A stretch of DNA of 64,000 bases from Motiliproteus sediminis (GCF_017912535.1 NZ_JAERQK010000004.1:1-64000), one strand, 5' to 3'. Positions 8,631 through 18,357 are shown, counted from the stretch's first letter. Notes: generated by a model not told the origin, from the sequence alone. Numbers and translations are program-made.

Positions 8631-10447
8631 TGGCAGAACAAGGCTATACAGCCCATGTGGCGGGCGTGCGAGACGATATCGTCCGGATCCGGATGAACCG
8701 CGATGCCGATGGTCAGTACTACGGATTGGCGAAAAACGAGGTAGTTTACATCTGCCCCAAGCGTACTCAGGAACAAGGCCTGACCGAGAGGCTCAAGGCG
8801 GAAGTGCTGCGCGTGCATGGCCATGAAGCGGACGTGCAGGTGTTCGAAAACACCCGCGGCGTCGCCATTGGGGATGGTGTTGAACAGAGTGGCGCGATGT
8901 TGTCGGTCAGCCTGGGCCCGGGGTTGTTGGGACAGGTGTACGACGGATTGCAGAACCCGCTAGAGGTTATTGCCGGCCAGCATGGTTTTTTCCTGCCGCG
9001 AGGGCTGGATGTGCCGGGGTTGGATCAGCAGCAGAAATGGTCGTTCATGCCATCGGTGAAGATGGGCGATCGTCTGCGTGCCGGCGATGTGGTCGGTTGT
9101 GTTCCGGAAGGGCGTTTCAGCCACAAGATTATGGTGCCGTTTGATTTGTCCGGTGAAGCCGAGATCAGTTGGATCCAGGAAGGCACCTTTGACGTTCGCA
9201 CCCCAGTGGCGCGGCTGCGTCTTGAAGACGGCTCCGAGCGTGAGCTGACCATGCAGCAACAGTGGCCGGTTCGGCGCCCGTTGAATGAACAGCTACTGAA
9301 GAACCGCCAGTCAGAGCGCCTCTATCCCTCAGAGCCGATGCTTACCACTATTCGCCTGATCGATACCTTCTTTCCGGTGGCGCGCGGCGGTACCGCCTGC
9401 ATTCCCGGTCCTTTCGGGGCCGGCAAAACAGTGTTGCAGAGCCTGATTTCGCGATTCTCTGACGTGGACATCGTGGTGGTGGTTGCCTGCGGCGAACGGG
9501 CTGGCGAGGTGGTGGAAACCATTACCGAGTTTCCGCAAACGGCTGACCCCAAGGGCGGCAGCTTGATGGATCGTACCATCATTATCTGTAACACCTCGTC
9601 GATGCCGGTTGCGGCCCGTGAGGCTTCCATTTATACCGGCATTACGCTCAGCGAGTACTACCGCCAGATGGGCTATAACGTGCTGCTGATCGCCGATTCC
9701 ACCTCGCGCTGGGCGCAGGCGATGCGCGAAACTTCCGGGCGGATGGAGGAGATTCCGGGTGAAGAGGCGTTCCCGGCCTATCTTGACTCGGCGATTCGTA
9801 CCCTCTATGAGCGCGCAGGCGTGGTGCGCACCAATGATGGTGCGACCGGCAGCTTGACTATGATTGGTACGGTATCGCCGGCGGGCGGTAACTTTGAAGA
9901 ACCGGTAACCCAAGGCACTTTGCGCACGGTGAAGGCGTTTCTCGGTTTGAGCTACGACCGCGCTTACAAACGCGCCTACCCAGCGGTGGACCCGTTGATC
10001 TCTTGGTCCCGATACCTGGAGCAGCTGCAGCCCTGGTTTGCCGAGAATGTTGATCCCGAGTGGACTCGTTGGGTCGCCGACACCCAGGCATTGCTGGCGG
10101 AGAGTGAGTCGATACAGCAGATGATGCAGGTCACCGGTGAAGAGGGGGTGACGCTGGAGGATTACATCAGTTACCAGAAGGGGCAATTCCTTGACCAGGT
10201 TTACCTGCAACAGGATGCGTTTGATCCGGTTGACGTATCGACGTCGATGGGCCGACAGCAGAAGGTGTTCAAGCAGCTACGTCGCAGTCTGACGGCGCTG
10301 CCAGAGTTCGAAACCAAGGCTCAGGTGCGGGAGTATTTTGTTCAGCTGACCAACTTGTTCCGCAATCTCAACTATTCGGCGGAAAATACCCCCGACTTCC
10401 GCCGCTACTGGGAGCAGATCGAGGCCCGCGCCGGTAAGCTGGTTTAG
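8630..10447 (+). CDS. ntpA: V/A-type ATPase catalytic subunit A
   Basis: The product is the ATP-hydrolysing subunit of the head. It has 605 residues, with the P-loop GPFGAGKT at 260-267 and the long V/A-type insert between the N-terminal barrel and the nucleotide domain that separates A from F-type beta. It is the last gene here, although A normally lies just before B. It meets the convergent Nudix gene with a four-base overlap of stop codons (10444-10447), and I see no U-tailed terminator between them. Confidence 0.95.
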   Translation: MAEQGYTAHVAGVRDDIVRIRMNRDADGQYYGLAKNEVVYICPKRTQEQGLTERLKAEVLRVHGHEADVQVFENTRGVAIGDGVEQSGAMLSVSLGPGLLGQVYDGLQNPLEVIAGQHGFFLPRGLDVPGLDQQQKWSFMPSVKMGDRLRAGDVVGCVPEGRFSHKIMVPFDLSGEAEISWIQEGTFDVRTPVARLRLEDGSERELTMQQQWPVRRPLNEQLLKNRQSERLYPSEPMLTTIRLIDTFFPVARGGTACIPGPFGAGKTVLQSLISRFSDVDIVVVVACGERAGEVVETITEFPQTADPKGGSLMDRTIIICNTSSMPVAAREASIYTGITLSEYYRQMGYNVLLIADSTSRWAQAMRETSGRMEEIPGEEAFPAYLDSAIRTLYERAGVVRTNDGATGSLTMIGTVSPAGGNFEEPVTQGTLRTVKAFLGLSYDRAYKRAYPAVDPLISWSRYLEQLQPWFAENVDPEWTRWVADTQALLAESESIQQMMQVTGEEGVTLEDYISYQKGQFLDQVYLQQDAFDPVDVSTSMGRQQKVFKQLRRSLTALPEFETKAQVREYFVQLTNLFRNLNYSAENTPDFRRYWEQIEARAGKLV

Positions 10448-10992
10448 CTGTCGCGGCGCTCAGGCGGCGCGAGATCGACGTGGTGCAGCGGAAATACGCC
10501 CTGTTTTCGGTCAGCAAAGTAAAAGCGCAGGGCGTTGCGAATGGTCTGGAACGCCAGCTGATCCCAGGGGATATCTGCTTCGCTGAACAGCCCGGCTTCG
10601 AGTGTCTCGTCGCCTGCGGCGAACAGGGGTGAGGGCAGACGGGCAAGGTAGATCATCTGCACCTGATTGATGTGGGGAATGCTGGTGAGGGTGTAGAGTT
10701 GTTGCAGCTCCACCTCGGCGCAGGCCTCTTCGCGGGTTTCCCGTATTGCCGCTTCGCGGGTGGTCTCGCCGTTCTCCATAAACCCGGCCGGCAGCGTCCA
10801 GAGGCCGTGGCGCGGTTCGATGGCGCGCTTGCACAGCAGAATCTGGTCCTGATAGACCGGCAGGCAGCCGGCGATAATATTGGGGTTCTGGTAGTGGATG
10901 GTGTCGCAGCTGGAGCACAGGTAACGAGGGCGATTGTCACCGGTGGGAATCTCGAAACGAACGCCAGCACCACAGAGGCTGCAGAATTTCAT
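10444..10992 (-). CDS. Nudix hydrolase with N-terminal zinc ribbon
   Basis: This 182-residue protein has a zinc ribbon at the N-terminus (CSLC ... CSSC, about residues 4-30), then a Nudix fold with the full box GFMENGETTREAAIRETREE around residues 75-97. The family hydrolyses nucleoside diphosphate derivatives such as ADP-ribose or FAD; the substrate cannot be read from the sequence. The ATG at 10992 puts the zinc ribbon at the start, while an upstream start at 11037 adds 15 residues of no family character. It is shorter than NudC. Confidence 0.85.
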   Translation of the reverse strand: MKFCSLCGAGVRFEIPTGDNRPRYLCSSCDTIHYQNPNIIAGCLPVYQDQILLCKRAIEPRHGLWTLPAGFMENGETTREAAIRETREEACAEVELQQLYTLTSIPHINQVQMIYLARLPSPLFAAGDETLEAGLFSEADIPWDQLAFQTIRNALRFYFADRKQGVFPLHHVDLAPPERRDS

Positions 10993-11103
10993 AGCGGTTT
11001 CCAAAGCCCGGAATCGGCCGACATCGACGGCGGGCAAGACTCTACATTGGCGTCAGCTCCGGTTATGATGTCTGACATCTCGGCGAAGGATCAACCCCTG
11101 AGC

Positions 11104-11718
11104 ATGTTTGAATACCCGCATGATGACGATCTGCTGGCAGCGCTGGAACGCGGTGTTGAAATGATGCGGCCGCGCACGCTGTCGGGACAGCGTCCGGAAG
11201 CCGGCGTGCTGGTGGCGGTGACTGACAATGCCCGCCATCCCGAGATCGTCCTGACCCAGCGTGCTGCGCAGATGAACAGTCATGCGGGCGAAGTGGCATT
11301 ACCCGGTGGCAAACGGGATCCGGAGGACAGAGATCTGTTGGCCACGGCCTTGCGTGAGGCTGAAGAGGAGGTCAGCTTGCCCCCGGATGCGGTGCGGGTG
11401 GTGGGGCCGCTCAGCCAGGTCGTGTCGAAGCACGGTTTTCTGGTGACGCCCTATCTGGGGGTGATACCGGAAACGATCCGCTTGTCACCCAGCCCGGACG
11501 AACTTGACGGGCTGTTTCGGGTGCCGCTGCGTTTTTTTCTTGAAGATCGCCGTCATCATACCGACCGCCTGAGCTACAAGGGCAAGGATATTTACGTCCC
11601 CAGTTATCGTTATGAGGGTTACGTTATCTGGGGATTGACGGCGTATGTGATCGTCGAACTGCTCAATCAGGGACTGGGGGCCGAGATCCCCCTGCGCCCG
11701 CGACCGGAACAATCCTGA
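11104..11718 (+). CDS. NudL-type CoA pyrophosphatase (Nudix)
   Basis: The UPF0035 signature (TQRAAQMNSHAGEVALPGGK) runs straight into the Nudix box (GGKRDPEDRDLLATALREAE). This is the pattern of YeaB/NudL enzymes that cleave CoA and its derivatives to phosphopantetheine and adenosine diphosphate products. I chose the ATG at 11104, giving 204 residues, with GAAGGA upstream; in-frame ATGs at 11065 and 11068 lack a ribosome-binding site. The gamma-carbonic anhydrase gene follows after nine bases. Confidence 0.82.
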   Translation: MFEYPHDDDLLAALERGVEMMRPRTLSGQRPEAGVLVAVTDNARHPEIVLTQRAAQMNSHAGEVALPGGKRDPEDRDLLATALREAEEEVSLPPDAVRVVGPLSQVVSKHGFLVTPYLGVIPETIRLSPSPDELDGLFRVPLRFFLEDRRHHTDRLSYKGKDIYVPSYRYEGYVIWGLTAYVIVELLNQGLGAEIPLRPRPEQS

Positions 11719-11727
11719 GGGGGAATC

Positions 11728-12252
11728 ATGATCTTTCATGTGGATAATCGTGGCGTCAGCTTCGCCAGCTGCCACTACTTTGTAGCCTGTAATGCGGTGC
11801 TGATCGGGGCAGTCTCCGTGGGTGATGAAGCCAGCGTCTGGTTTAACGCCGTGGTCCGAGCCGACAATGAGCCGATCACTATCGGTGATCGCTCCAATGT
11901 GCAGGATGCGGCGGTACTGCATACCGACCCCGGATATCCATTAGTGATAGAGAATGATGTGACGGTCGGCCACAAGGCGATGCTGCATGGCTGCCATATC
12001 GGCGAGGGGTCGCTGGTCGGGATTAACGCGGTGGTGTTGAATGGCGCCAAAGTGGGCAGGAACTGCCTTATTGGCGCCAATGCGCTGGTGCCTGAAGGGG
12101 CGGAGATCCCTGATGGCTCGCTGGTAGTCGGCACGCCGGCGAAGGTTAAGCGGATGCTCAGGGAAGAGGAGATCTCCGCCTTGCGGGCCAATGCCGAACA
12201 CTACGTCAGCAACATGCGCCGCTACCGGGACAGCCTGGTACAGGTAGATTGA
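11728..12252 (+). CDS. gamma-class carbonic anhydrase family protein
   Basis: This is a 174-residue left-handed beta-helix protein of the YrdA/CaiE group. The hexapeptide repeat pattern is clear, and the three metal-binding His fit the His of VLHTDPG and the two in [13 protein letters not shown]. Members bind zinc or iron at trimer interfaces, and many show little carbonic anhydrase activity, so activity is unproven. The gene sits tightly between the Nudix gene and a DUF1289 gene, so it is probably cotranscribed. Confidence 0.88.
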   Translation: MIFHVDNRGVSFASCHYFVACNAVLIGAVSVGDEASVWFNAVVRADNEPITIGDRSNVQDAAVLHTDPGYPLVIENDVTVGHKAMLHGCHIGEGSLVGINAVVLNGAKVGRNCLIGANALVPEGAEIPDGSLVVGTPAKVKRMLREEEISALRANAEHYVSNMRRYRDSLVQVD

Positions 12253-12254
12253 GC

Positions 12255-12452
12255 ATGTCGTCACAACCCTCATCACTGGCCAAAGTGCCGTCGCCCTGCG
12301 TCGGCATCTGCGCGCTGGATAACCAGGAGCTCTGCGTTGGTTGTCGACGCACACCCGAGGAGATCGGTGCCTGGGGGAGTCTCGATAATGAGGAACGCCG
12401 CGAGGTGCTGGCGCGAATCGCCGAGCGCCCCGCTGCTAGCAGCGCACCCTAG
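12255..12452 (+). CDS. DUF1289 Cys-rich small protein
   Basis: This 65-residue protein has the DUF1289 core VPSPCVGICALDNQELCVGC followed by RRTPEEIGAW. The four Cys of the core probably bind a metal or an iron-sulphur centre. The function of the family is unknown. I prefer the ATG at 12255; a TTG at 12249 is also possible. It ends four bases into the convergent CorC-type gene. Confidence 0.85.
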   Translation: MSSQPSSLAKVPSPCVGICALDNQELCVGCRRTPEEIGAWGSLDNEERREVLARIAERPAASSAP

Positions 12453-13711
12453 TCGCGCCCACTGTCAGAAACCCGTGCCATCTTGATCAGGTTGTCCTGG
12501 ATCTGGATGGTTTCGATGCGGTAACCATCAATGGTGATGCACACATTGGTTTCAGGGATGAATTCCAGGGTTTCGGTGATCAGGCCGTTGAGTGTTTTGG
12601 GACCATCGATAGGCAGTGCCCAGTTCATCGCCTTGTTAATGTCGCGGATGGTGGCCGAGCCGTCAATGAAGTAGGTGCCATCATCTTGGGGATGAATGTC
12701 CTGATTTTCGATGCGGCGTTCGTCGGAAAGCTCGCCCACAATCTCCTCAAGTATATCTTCCAAGGTGCAGATGCCTTGAATATCGCCATATTCGTCGACC
12801 ACCAGGCCGATGCGGCGGCCCTCTTTCTGGAAGTTCAGCAACTGCGTTTGCAATGGCGTGCTTTCCGGCACGAAGTAGGGTTCACGCAGCACCTGGAGCA
12901 TCGCTGCTTTGCTGAATTCACCCTCGCGCATGACGGTCACCATCTTGCGCAGGTGGAGAATCCCCACTACCTGATTGATGTCGCCCTTAAACACCGGCAG
13001 GCGGGTGTGGTCGCAGTTGGATATCTGGCGCAGAATTACTTCGTCATCGCTGTCGAGGTCGATGCCGATCACTTCGTTGCGCGGAATCATGATGTCCTGC
13101 ACCGTGACCTCTTCCAGCTCCAGAATGCTGAGCAGCATTGACTGATTGCGTTGGGGCAGCAGGGCTCCGGCTTCGTTGACGATGGTGCGCAGCTCTTCGG
13201 TGCTCAGATGGTCATGTTGTCCTGCGTCAACCTTGACCCCCAGCAGGCGCAACAGGCCGTTGGTGATGCCGTTGACCAGCCATACCGCCGGGTATAGCAG
13301 GGTGAGCAGTGGGCGCAGTAATACCGCCGCCGGGAAGGCGATCCGCTCAGGATGCAGCGCAGCCAGGGTTTTAGGGGTGACTTCGGCGAAGATCAGCACT
13401 ATGAGCGTCAGACCGAAGGTGGCGATGGCGATGCCGGCATCGCCCCACACGCGCACCGCCATAACCGTGGCAATCGACGCCGCGGAGATGTTGACCAGGT
13501 TGTTGCCGATCAGAATGACCCCGATCAGGCGATCCGGGCGCTGTAACAGATGGTTGGCGCGTTTGGCACCACTATGCCCCTGTTTGACCATATGGCGCAG
13601 GCGATAGCGGTTGAGCGACATCATGCCGGTTTCTGAGCCGGAGAAGAAGGCAGACAGGCAGATTAGTAGAACAAGAATTCCCGCTAGCAGCTCAAGCGAT
13701 GCGTCTTCCAA
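12449..13711 (-). CDS. HlyC/CorC-family transporter with CNNM and CBS domains
   Basis: This 420-residue inner-membrane protein has an N-terminal DUF21/CNNM membrane domain (first span LAGILVLLICLSAFFSGSET), then a pair of CBS domains (about residues 205-325) and a C-terminal CorC/HlyC domain. It is the YfjD type, associated with Mg2+/Co2+ export or Mg2+ homeostasis. The start appears to be TTG at 13711. The neighbouring CcsA-like gene and divergent ffh give the order commonly seen in gammaproteobacteria. Confidence 0.88.
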   Translation of the reverse strand: MEDASLELLAGILVLLICLSAFFSGSETGMMSLNRYRLRHMVKQGHSGAKRANHLLQRPDRLIGVILIGNNLVNISAASIATVMAVRVWGDAGIAIATFGLTLIVLIFAEVTPKTLAALHPERIAFPAAVLLRPLLTLLYPAVWLVNGITNGLLRLLGVKVDAGQHDHLSTEELRTIVNEAGALLPQRNQSMLLSILELEEVTVQDIMIPRNEVIGIDLDSDDEVILRQISNCDHTRLPVFKGDINQVVGILHLRKMVTVMREGEFSKAAMLQVLREPYFVPESTPLQTQLLNFQKEGRRIGLVVDEYGDIQGICTLEDILEEIVGELSDERRIENQDIHPQDDGTYFIDGSATIRDINKAMNWALPIDGPKTLNGLITETLEFIPETNVCITIDGYRIETIQIQDNLIKMARVSDSGRD

Positions 13712-13783
13712 GACGAGGGTAACCTTTTATTTCGGTCGGGAGGGTGATTGTGGTGGCTGGTTCTGGAGCTGTCAAGAAAGCCC

Positions 13784-14584
13784 TTAGTCGAGCGGGAGCA
13801 GCAGTTCCAGCACCACTTTGCTGCCGAAATAGGCCAGCATCAAGAACAGGAAGCCGCCCAGCGTCCAGCGAATGGCGACGCGCCCGCGCCAGCCCCACTG
13901 ATGGCGACCCCATAGCAGGCAGGCGAACAGCAGCCAGGCAACCAGAGAAAGCACGGTTTTATGGACCAGATGCTGGGCAAATATATCGTCTAGAAACAGG
14001 AAGCCGCTGATCAGTGAAACCGTCAGCAGGATGATGCCGGTCCATACCATTTCAAACAGCAGCTGCTCCATCAGCTGCAGCGGAGGCAGCGCTTTGACAA
14101 TGCCACGGGTGTGGTGGTGTTTTAACTGGTGCTCCTGGGCCGCCAGCAGAAACGCCTGTACCGCAGCGATGGTGAAGATGCTGTAGGCCAGGATAGAGGT
14201 GAGAATATGGCCGATAATGCCCGGTTCTAGCTGGTGGGCCGGCGCGCTGGGCGGAACCCACATGGCCAGCAGCAGCGTGATCGCCGCTAGTGGGAATATG
14301 GCCACAAACAGATTGGTCAGGGGTTTGCGCAGACTGCTCGCGAGAACCAGGCCGGCTACCAGCCAGGCGATAAGCGATGATACCGGAAACAACGCCAGCT
14401 GAATGCCATCATCGGTGTGTAGCACGTGATAGACCGCAAAGGTGTGCAGCAGTAACGCCACGGCACCCAATCCCATCACCAGAGGACGTTTTTCCGGACG
14501 CTTGCCCGACAGACTGGCGGCCTGCAGGCCGCCAGCGATCAGGTAGCAAAAAGCGCCAAGAAGTGAAGGGATTAGCAGTGTCAT
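13784..14584 (-). CDS. CcsA/YpjD-like cytochrome c assembly family membrane protein
   Basis: This 266-residue protein has about eight hydrophobic spans and belongs to the cytochrome c assembly (CcsA/ResC) superfamily, in the short YpjD/CorE form encoded beside ffh and corC. The invariant WGxH-type features appear near LLWGRHQWGWRGRV, with Trp and His residues that could contact haem. Its true role in gammaproteobacteria, haem handling or support of the CorC partner, is not settled. It is transcribed away from ffh, 72 bases upstream of the CorC gene. Confidence 0.82.
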   Translation of the reverse strand: MTLLIPSLLGAFCYLIAGGLQAASLSGKRPEKRPLVMGLGAVALLLHTFAVYHVLHTDDGIQLALFPVSSLIAWLVAGLVLASSLRKPLTNLFVAIFPLAAITLLLAMWVPPSAPAHQLEPGIIGHILTSILAYSIFTIAAVQAFLLAAQEHQLKHHHTRGIVKALPPLQLMEQLLFEMVWTGIILLTVSLISGFLFLDDIFAQHLVHKTVLSLVAWLLFACLLWGRHQWGWRGRVAIRWTLGGFLFLMLAYFGSKVVLELLLPLD

Positions 14585-14717
14585 AGGGTGTCGTAAATCA
14601 GTTCAGAATGGCGGCTAGTGTGGCACAAAAAGCGGAGCGATAGAACAGGGTTTGAGCGGCGTTGGGCGGTAATCGGGCCCGCTTGCTGCGGCCATGGAGC
14701 GCCGCGCCCGCATGCGC

Positions 14718-14723
14718 TATAAT
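14718..14723 (+). promoter_or_regulatory. probable -10 element of the ffh promoter
   Basis: A consensus TATAAT lies 66 bases before the ffh start, in the divergent region. The hexamer 17 bases upstream (TGGAGC, 14695-14700) is a poor -35, so this promoter may be weak or activator-dependent. Confidence 0.5.
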
Positions 14724-14788
14724 CGCGGGCTGCTTTGCCGCCCTGCAGATCGCTGCCGGTGCGGCCGGATTAGGTATAGAGGCTGGTT

Positions 14789-16204
14789 ATGTTTGACAAT
14801 CTGACGGACCGTTTAACGCTCGCCCTGAAATCGGTAACGGGCCAGGCCAAACTGACGGAAGAGAATATCAAAGGCACCCTGCGTGAGGTGCGGATGGCGC
14901 TGCTGGAAGCTGACGTGGCGCTGCCGGTGGTCAAAGAGTTTATCGATGGCGTGAAACAGCGCGCGGTCGGTCAGGAGGTCAGCAAGAGCCTGACGCCGGG
15001 ACAGGTGTTCGTCAAGATTGTTCGTGACGAGCTGATCCGGGTGATGGGTGCCGCCAACGAAGAACTTAATTTGGCCATGCAGCCGCCGGCGGTGGTAATG
15101 ATGGCGGGTCTGCAGGGGGCGGGTAAAACCACCTCGGTGGCCAAGCTGTCGCGCTGGTTGAAAGAGCGTAAGAAAAAATCGGTGCTGGTGGTCTCTGCCG
15201 ACGTTTACCGCCCGGCGGCGATCAAACAGCTGGAAACCCTGGCCGGCGAAGTGGGGGTTGAGTTCTTCCCCTCCAGCGCCGATCAGGATCCGGTGGCTAT
15301 CGCTACGGCCGCCATTCAGCACGCCAAGATCAAACATATTGATGTAGTCATCGTTGATACCGCCGGTCGTCTCCACGTCGATGGCGAAATGATGGACGAG
15401 ATCAAGCGTCTGCACAGCGCCATCACGCCCATCGAGACCTTGTTCACGGTGGACTCCATGACCGGCCAGGACGCGGCTAATACAGCCAAGGCGTTTGGTG
15501 ATGTGCTGCCGCTGACCGGCGTGATCCTGACCAAGACCGATGGTGATGCGCGTGGTGGTGCGGCGCTGTCGGTGCGTCACATTACCGGTAAGCCGATCAA
15601 GTTCCTCGGTATTGGTGAAAAGACCGATGCGCTGGAACCGTTCCACCCGGATCGGGTGGCGGGGCGCATTCTCGGCATGGGCGATGTACTGTCGCTGATC
15701 GAAGAGGTCGAGCACAAGGTTGATAAGAAAAAGGCCGAAAAGCTCGCCACCAAGCTGAAGAAAGGCAAGGGTTTCGATCTGGAAGACTTCCGTGACCAGC
15801 TCCAGCAGATGAAGAACATGGGCGGTATGGCGGCGATGATGGGCAAGCTGCCGGGCATGGGTAAAATGGCAGAAGCCGCTGAAACTGCCGGTGCCGAGAA
15901 GGGGATGATGCAGATGGAAGCGATCATCAACTCCATGACCCCCCATGAGCGTCATTTTCCTGATGTGATCAGCGGGTCGCGCAAGAAACGCATTGCGGCC
16001 GGTTCCGGGGTACAGATTCAGGACGTCAACCGGGTGCTGAAGCAGCACAAACAGATGCAGAAGATGATGAAGAAACTTGGCGGTAAAGGCGGCATGACCA
16101 AGATGATGCGCAACATGAAAGGGATGCTGCCGCCAAGCATGGGCGGTAATGCCGGCGGCGGATTCCCCGGTGGCATGGGCGGCGGATTCCCGCCGCGCCG
16201 CTGA
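14789..16204 (+). CDS. ffh: signal recognition particle protein Ffh
   Basis: This 471-residue SRP54 GTPase has a helical N domain, a G domain with G1 GLQGAGKTT (near residue 110), DTAGR and TKTDGDARGG, and a methionine-rich M domain from about residue 325 that binds 4.5S RNA and signal sequences. The end is a Gly/Phe/Pro tail rich in GG, longer than in E. coli. It directs inner-membrane proteins to SecYEG via FtsY. The rpsP operon follows after 188 bases that contain a separate promoter. Confidence 0.97.
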   Translation: MFDNLTDRLTLALKSVTGQAKLTEENIKGTLREVRMALLEADVALPVVKEFIDGVKQRAVGQEVSKSLTPGQVFVKIVRDELIRVMGAANEELNLAMQPPAVVMMAGLQGAGKTTSVAKLSRWLKERKKKSVLVVSADVYRPAAIKQLETLAGEVGVEFFPSSADQDPVAIATAAIQHAKIKHIDVVIVDTAGRLHVDGEMMDEIKRLHSAITPIETLFTVDSMTGQDAANTAKAFGDVLPLTGVILTKTDGDARGGAALSVRHITGKPIKFLGIGEKTDALEPFHPDRVAGRILGMGDVLSLIEEVEHKVDKKKAEKLATKLKKGKGFDLEDFRDQLQQMKNMGGMAAMMGKLPGMGKMAEAAETAGAEKGMMQMEAIINSMTPHERHFPDVISGSRKKRIAAGSGVQIQDVNRVLKQHKQMQKMMKKLGGKGGMTKMMRNMKGMLPPSMGGNAGGGFPGGMGGGFPPRR

Positions 16205-16230
16205 GTGATTAATAAATAGTCATTAAAAGC

Positions 16231-16259
16231 TTTCTATGGGTGGAAGTTTCGCGTAAAAT
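16231..16259 (+). promoter_or_regulatory. probable promoter of rpsP-rimM-trmD-rplS
   Basis: TTTCTA (16231-16236) and TAAAAT (16254-16259) are 17 bases apart. They are followed by a GC-rich discriminator (TCCCGCCC), as is usual for ribosomal operons under stringent control. The leader is about 125 nt and contains a small CCCCGCAGGGG hairpin. Confidence 0.5.
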
Positions 16260-16392
16260 TCCCGCCCTTCGTGTAGCCCCGCAGGGGTTGCAAACCAAGC
16301 CTCAGTTTTGCGTGCCGCTTCGGTGAGCGTAACTCTGAGTGGAGCAAACCGTGGGCGATATCAAAACCCACTCAATGAAAGGATCGTAGCGA

Positions 16393-16644
16393 ATGGTAGT
16401 AATTCGTTTAGCGCGTGGGGGCTCTAAGAAGCGTCCGTTTTATCACATCACAGTAGCCGACCGCCGCAATGCCCGCGATGGTCGTTTTATTGAGCGTGTG
16501 GGTTTCTTTAATCCGATCGCCCGTGGCCAGGAAGAGCGTCTGCGCGTTGACCTGGAACGTGTCGAATACTGGCAAGGCAAAGGCGCACAGGCTTCCGAGC
16601 GTGTAGCGACTCTGCTGAAGGAAGCAGCTAAGGCTGCTAACTGA
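16393..16644 (+). CDS. rpsP: 30S ribosomal protein S16
   Basis: This is an 83-residue S16 with the characteristic start [17 protein letters not shown] and the segment [12 protein letters not shown]. It is first in the conserved order rpsP-rimM-trmD-rplS. The ribosome-binding site AAAGGA lies 9 bases before the ATG. The product assembles into the 30S body. Confidence 0.98.
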   Translation: MVVIRLARGGSKKRPFYHITVADRRNARDGRFIERVGFFNPIARGQEERLRVDLERVEYWQGKGAQASERVATLLKEAAKAAN

Positions 16645-16672
16645 TTGACTGACTGGCAATCGAGCACTGCTG

Positions 16673-17209
16673 ATGAGCGTTGAGAGTCAATCGTCGGAGT
16701 TGGTAGAGCTGGGGAAAATTACCTCACTCTACGGCGTCAAGGGGTGGGTCAAGGTTTATTCCCATACCGAACCGATGGAGAACATTCTCGACTACTCGCC
16801 CTGGAAACTGAAGCTGGATGGTCGCTGGACCGCAGTCAAAGTGGAGCAGGGCAAGCGTCACGGCAAGGGCATGATTGCCAAACTGGCTGGCTGCGAAGAT
16901 CGGGATCAGGCCAGTCGCTATTGCGGAGCGGCGATTGCCGTGGAGCGAAGCGTGCTGCCGGATCTGGATGGTGAAGAGTATTACTGGCACCAGCTGGAGA
17001 AACTGACCGTAGTGACCGAGTCCGGAGTCAATCTGGGCCGGGTGGATTACCTGATCGCGACGGGTTCTAACGACGTTCTGGTGGTAAAAGGAACGGCCGA
17101 GAGCCACGACAAGCGGGAACGACTCATTCCCTACTTGCCCGATCAGGTGGTCAAAGAGATAAACCTCAAAGCAGGTACGATCCGGGTCGAATGGGATCCG
17201 GAGTTTTAG
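16673..17209 (+). CDS. rimM: 16S rRNA processing protein RimM
   Basis: This 178-residue protein has an N-terminal RimM barrel (GKITSLYGVKGWVKVYSHT) and a C-terminal PRC-barrel (YYWHQLEKLTVV onward). It binds S19 and assists maturation of the 30S head. It follows rpsP by 28 bases and is followed directly by trmD. Confidence 0.96.
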   Translation: MSVESQSSELVELGKITSLYGVKGWVKVYSHTEPMENILDYSPWKLKLDGRWTAVKVEQGKRHGKGMIAKLAGCEDRDQASRYCGAAIAVERSVLPDLDGEEYYWHQLEKLTVVTESGVNLGRVDYLIATGSNDVLVVKGTAESHDKRERLIPYLPDQVVKEINLKAGTIRVEWDPEF

Positions 17210-17212
17210 TTG

Positions 17213-17950
17213 GTGAGGATCGGTGTAGTTACACTGTTTCCGGAGATGTTTGCGGCGATTACCGATTTCGGTGTCACCGGACGGGCGGTTAAAAACGGCC
17301 TGATCAGCCTTGAATGCTGGAATCCCCGGGAATTTACTCACGACAAGCATCGCACTGTCGATGATCGTCCCTACGGCGGAGGCCCGGGCATGCTGATGAA
17401 AGTTCAGCCGCTGCGCGACGCCATCCATGCTGCTAAAGCGGCCGTTGGTGAGGGAGCCAAGGTGATCTACCTGTCTCCTCAAGGGCGTAAACTGGATCAG
17501 ACCGGCGTTGCCGAGCTGGCCCGGCGTGACAGGGTGGTGCTGGTGGCGGGGCGTTACGAAGGTATTGACGAACGCCTGCTGGAAACCGAGATCGACGAAG
17601 AGTGGTCGATCGGCGATTTTGTTGTCAGCGGTGGTGAACTACCGGCGATGACCCTGATCGACGCGGTTTCCCGTCTGTTGCCCGGTGTGCTGGGGCATGA
17701 GGATTCAGCCAGTGAGGACTCCTTTGCGGAGGGCTTGCTGGATTGTCCTCACTATACCCGGCCCGAGGATTATAACGGACGTGCCGTACCTGAGGTGCTG
17801 CTGAGCGGCAACCATGAGGCGATTCGGCGTTGGCGGCTGCAACAGCAGCTGGGACGCACCTGGCAGCGACGCCCGGATCTACTGGACGGTCTGCAACTGA
17901 ATGATGAGCAACAGCGGTTGCTCGACGAGTTTGTCCGCGAGGCTGAATAG
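17213..17950 (+). CDS. trmD: tRNA (guanine-37-N1)-methyltransferase
   Basis: This SPOUT methyltransferase makes m1G37 in tRNAs and prevents +1 frameshifting. The trefoil-knot SAM site is visible in [25 protein letters not shown] and [18 protein letters not shown] chose the GTG at 17213 because it gives the family N-terminus [13 protein letters not shown]; a TTG at 17210 adds one residue. It abuts rimM, so coupled translation is likely. Confidence 0.97.
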   Translation: MRIGVVTLFPEMFAAITDFGVTGRAVKNGLISLECWNPREFTHDKHRTVDDRPYGGGPGMLMKVQPLRDAIHAAKAAVGEGAKVIYLSPQGRKLDQTGVAELARRDRVVLVAGRYEGIDERLLETEIDEEWSIGDFVVSGGELPAMTLIDAVSRLLPGVLGHEDSASEDSFAEGLLDCPHYTRPEDYNGRAVPEVLLSGNHEAIRRWRLQQQLGRTWQRRPDLLDGLQLNDEQQRLLDEFVREAE

Positions 17951-17977
17951 CAAGCGGAAACTATTTAGGAGCGAATA

Positions 17978-18340
17978 ATGAGCAGCAAGAACCTGATTAT
18001 TCAGCAGTTAGAAGCTGAACAGATGAACAAGCAGGTACCTGAGTTTGGTCCGGGCGACACTGTCGTGGTTCAAGTGAAGGTAGTTGAAGGTAACCGTCAG
18101 CGCCTGCAGGCGTTTGAAGGCGTAGTGATCGGCAAGCGTAACCGCGGCCTGAACTCTGCGTTCACCGTACGCAAGATCTCCCACGGTGTGGGCGTTGAGC
18201 GTACTTTCCAGACCTACAGCCAGGGCGTTGACAGCATTGAAGTCAAGCGTCGCGGCGACGTGCGTCAGGCCAAACTGTACTACCTGCGCGAGCTGTCTGG
18301 TAAGTCTGCACGTATCAAAGAAAAACTGGCCAAGAAGTAA
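17978..18340 (+). CDS. rplS: 50S ribosomal protein L19
   Basis: This 120-residue L19 has the typical [18 protein letters not shown] and [18 protein letters not shown] segments. It is last in the operon and followed by a strong intrinsic terminator. AGGAG precedes the ATG. It contributes to the bridge between the ribosomal subunits. Confidence 0.98.
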   Translation: MSSKNLIIQQLEAEQMNKQVPEFGPGDTVVVQVKVVEGNRQRLQAFEGVVIGKRNRGLNSAFTVRKISHGVGVERTFQTYSQGVDSIEVKRRGDVRQAKLYYLRELSGKSARIKEKLAKK

Positions 18341-18357
18341 GCTTGCTTCAGGTCTTG

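Noticed and set aside
14813-16048. 411-residue open frame antisense to ffh
   Set aside because: It is a His/Arg-rich shadow frame created by codon bias of ffh, with no start signal or domain.
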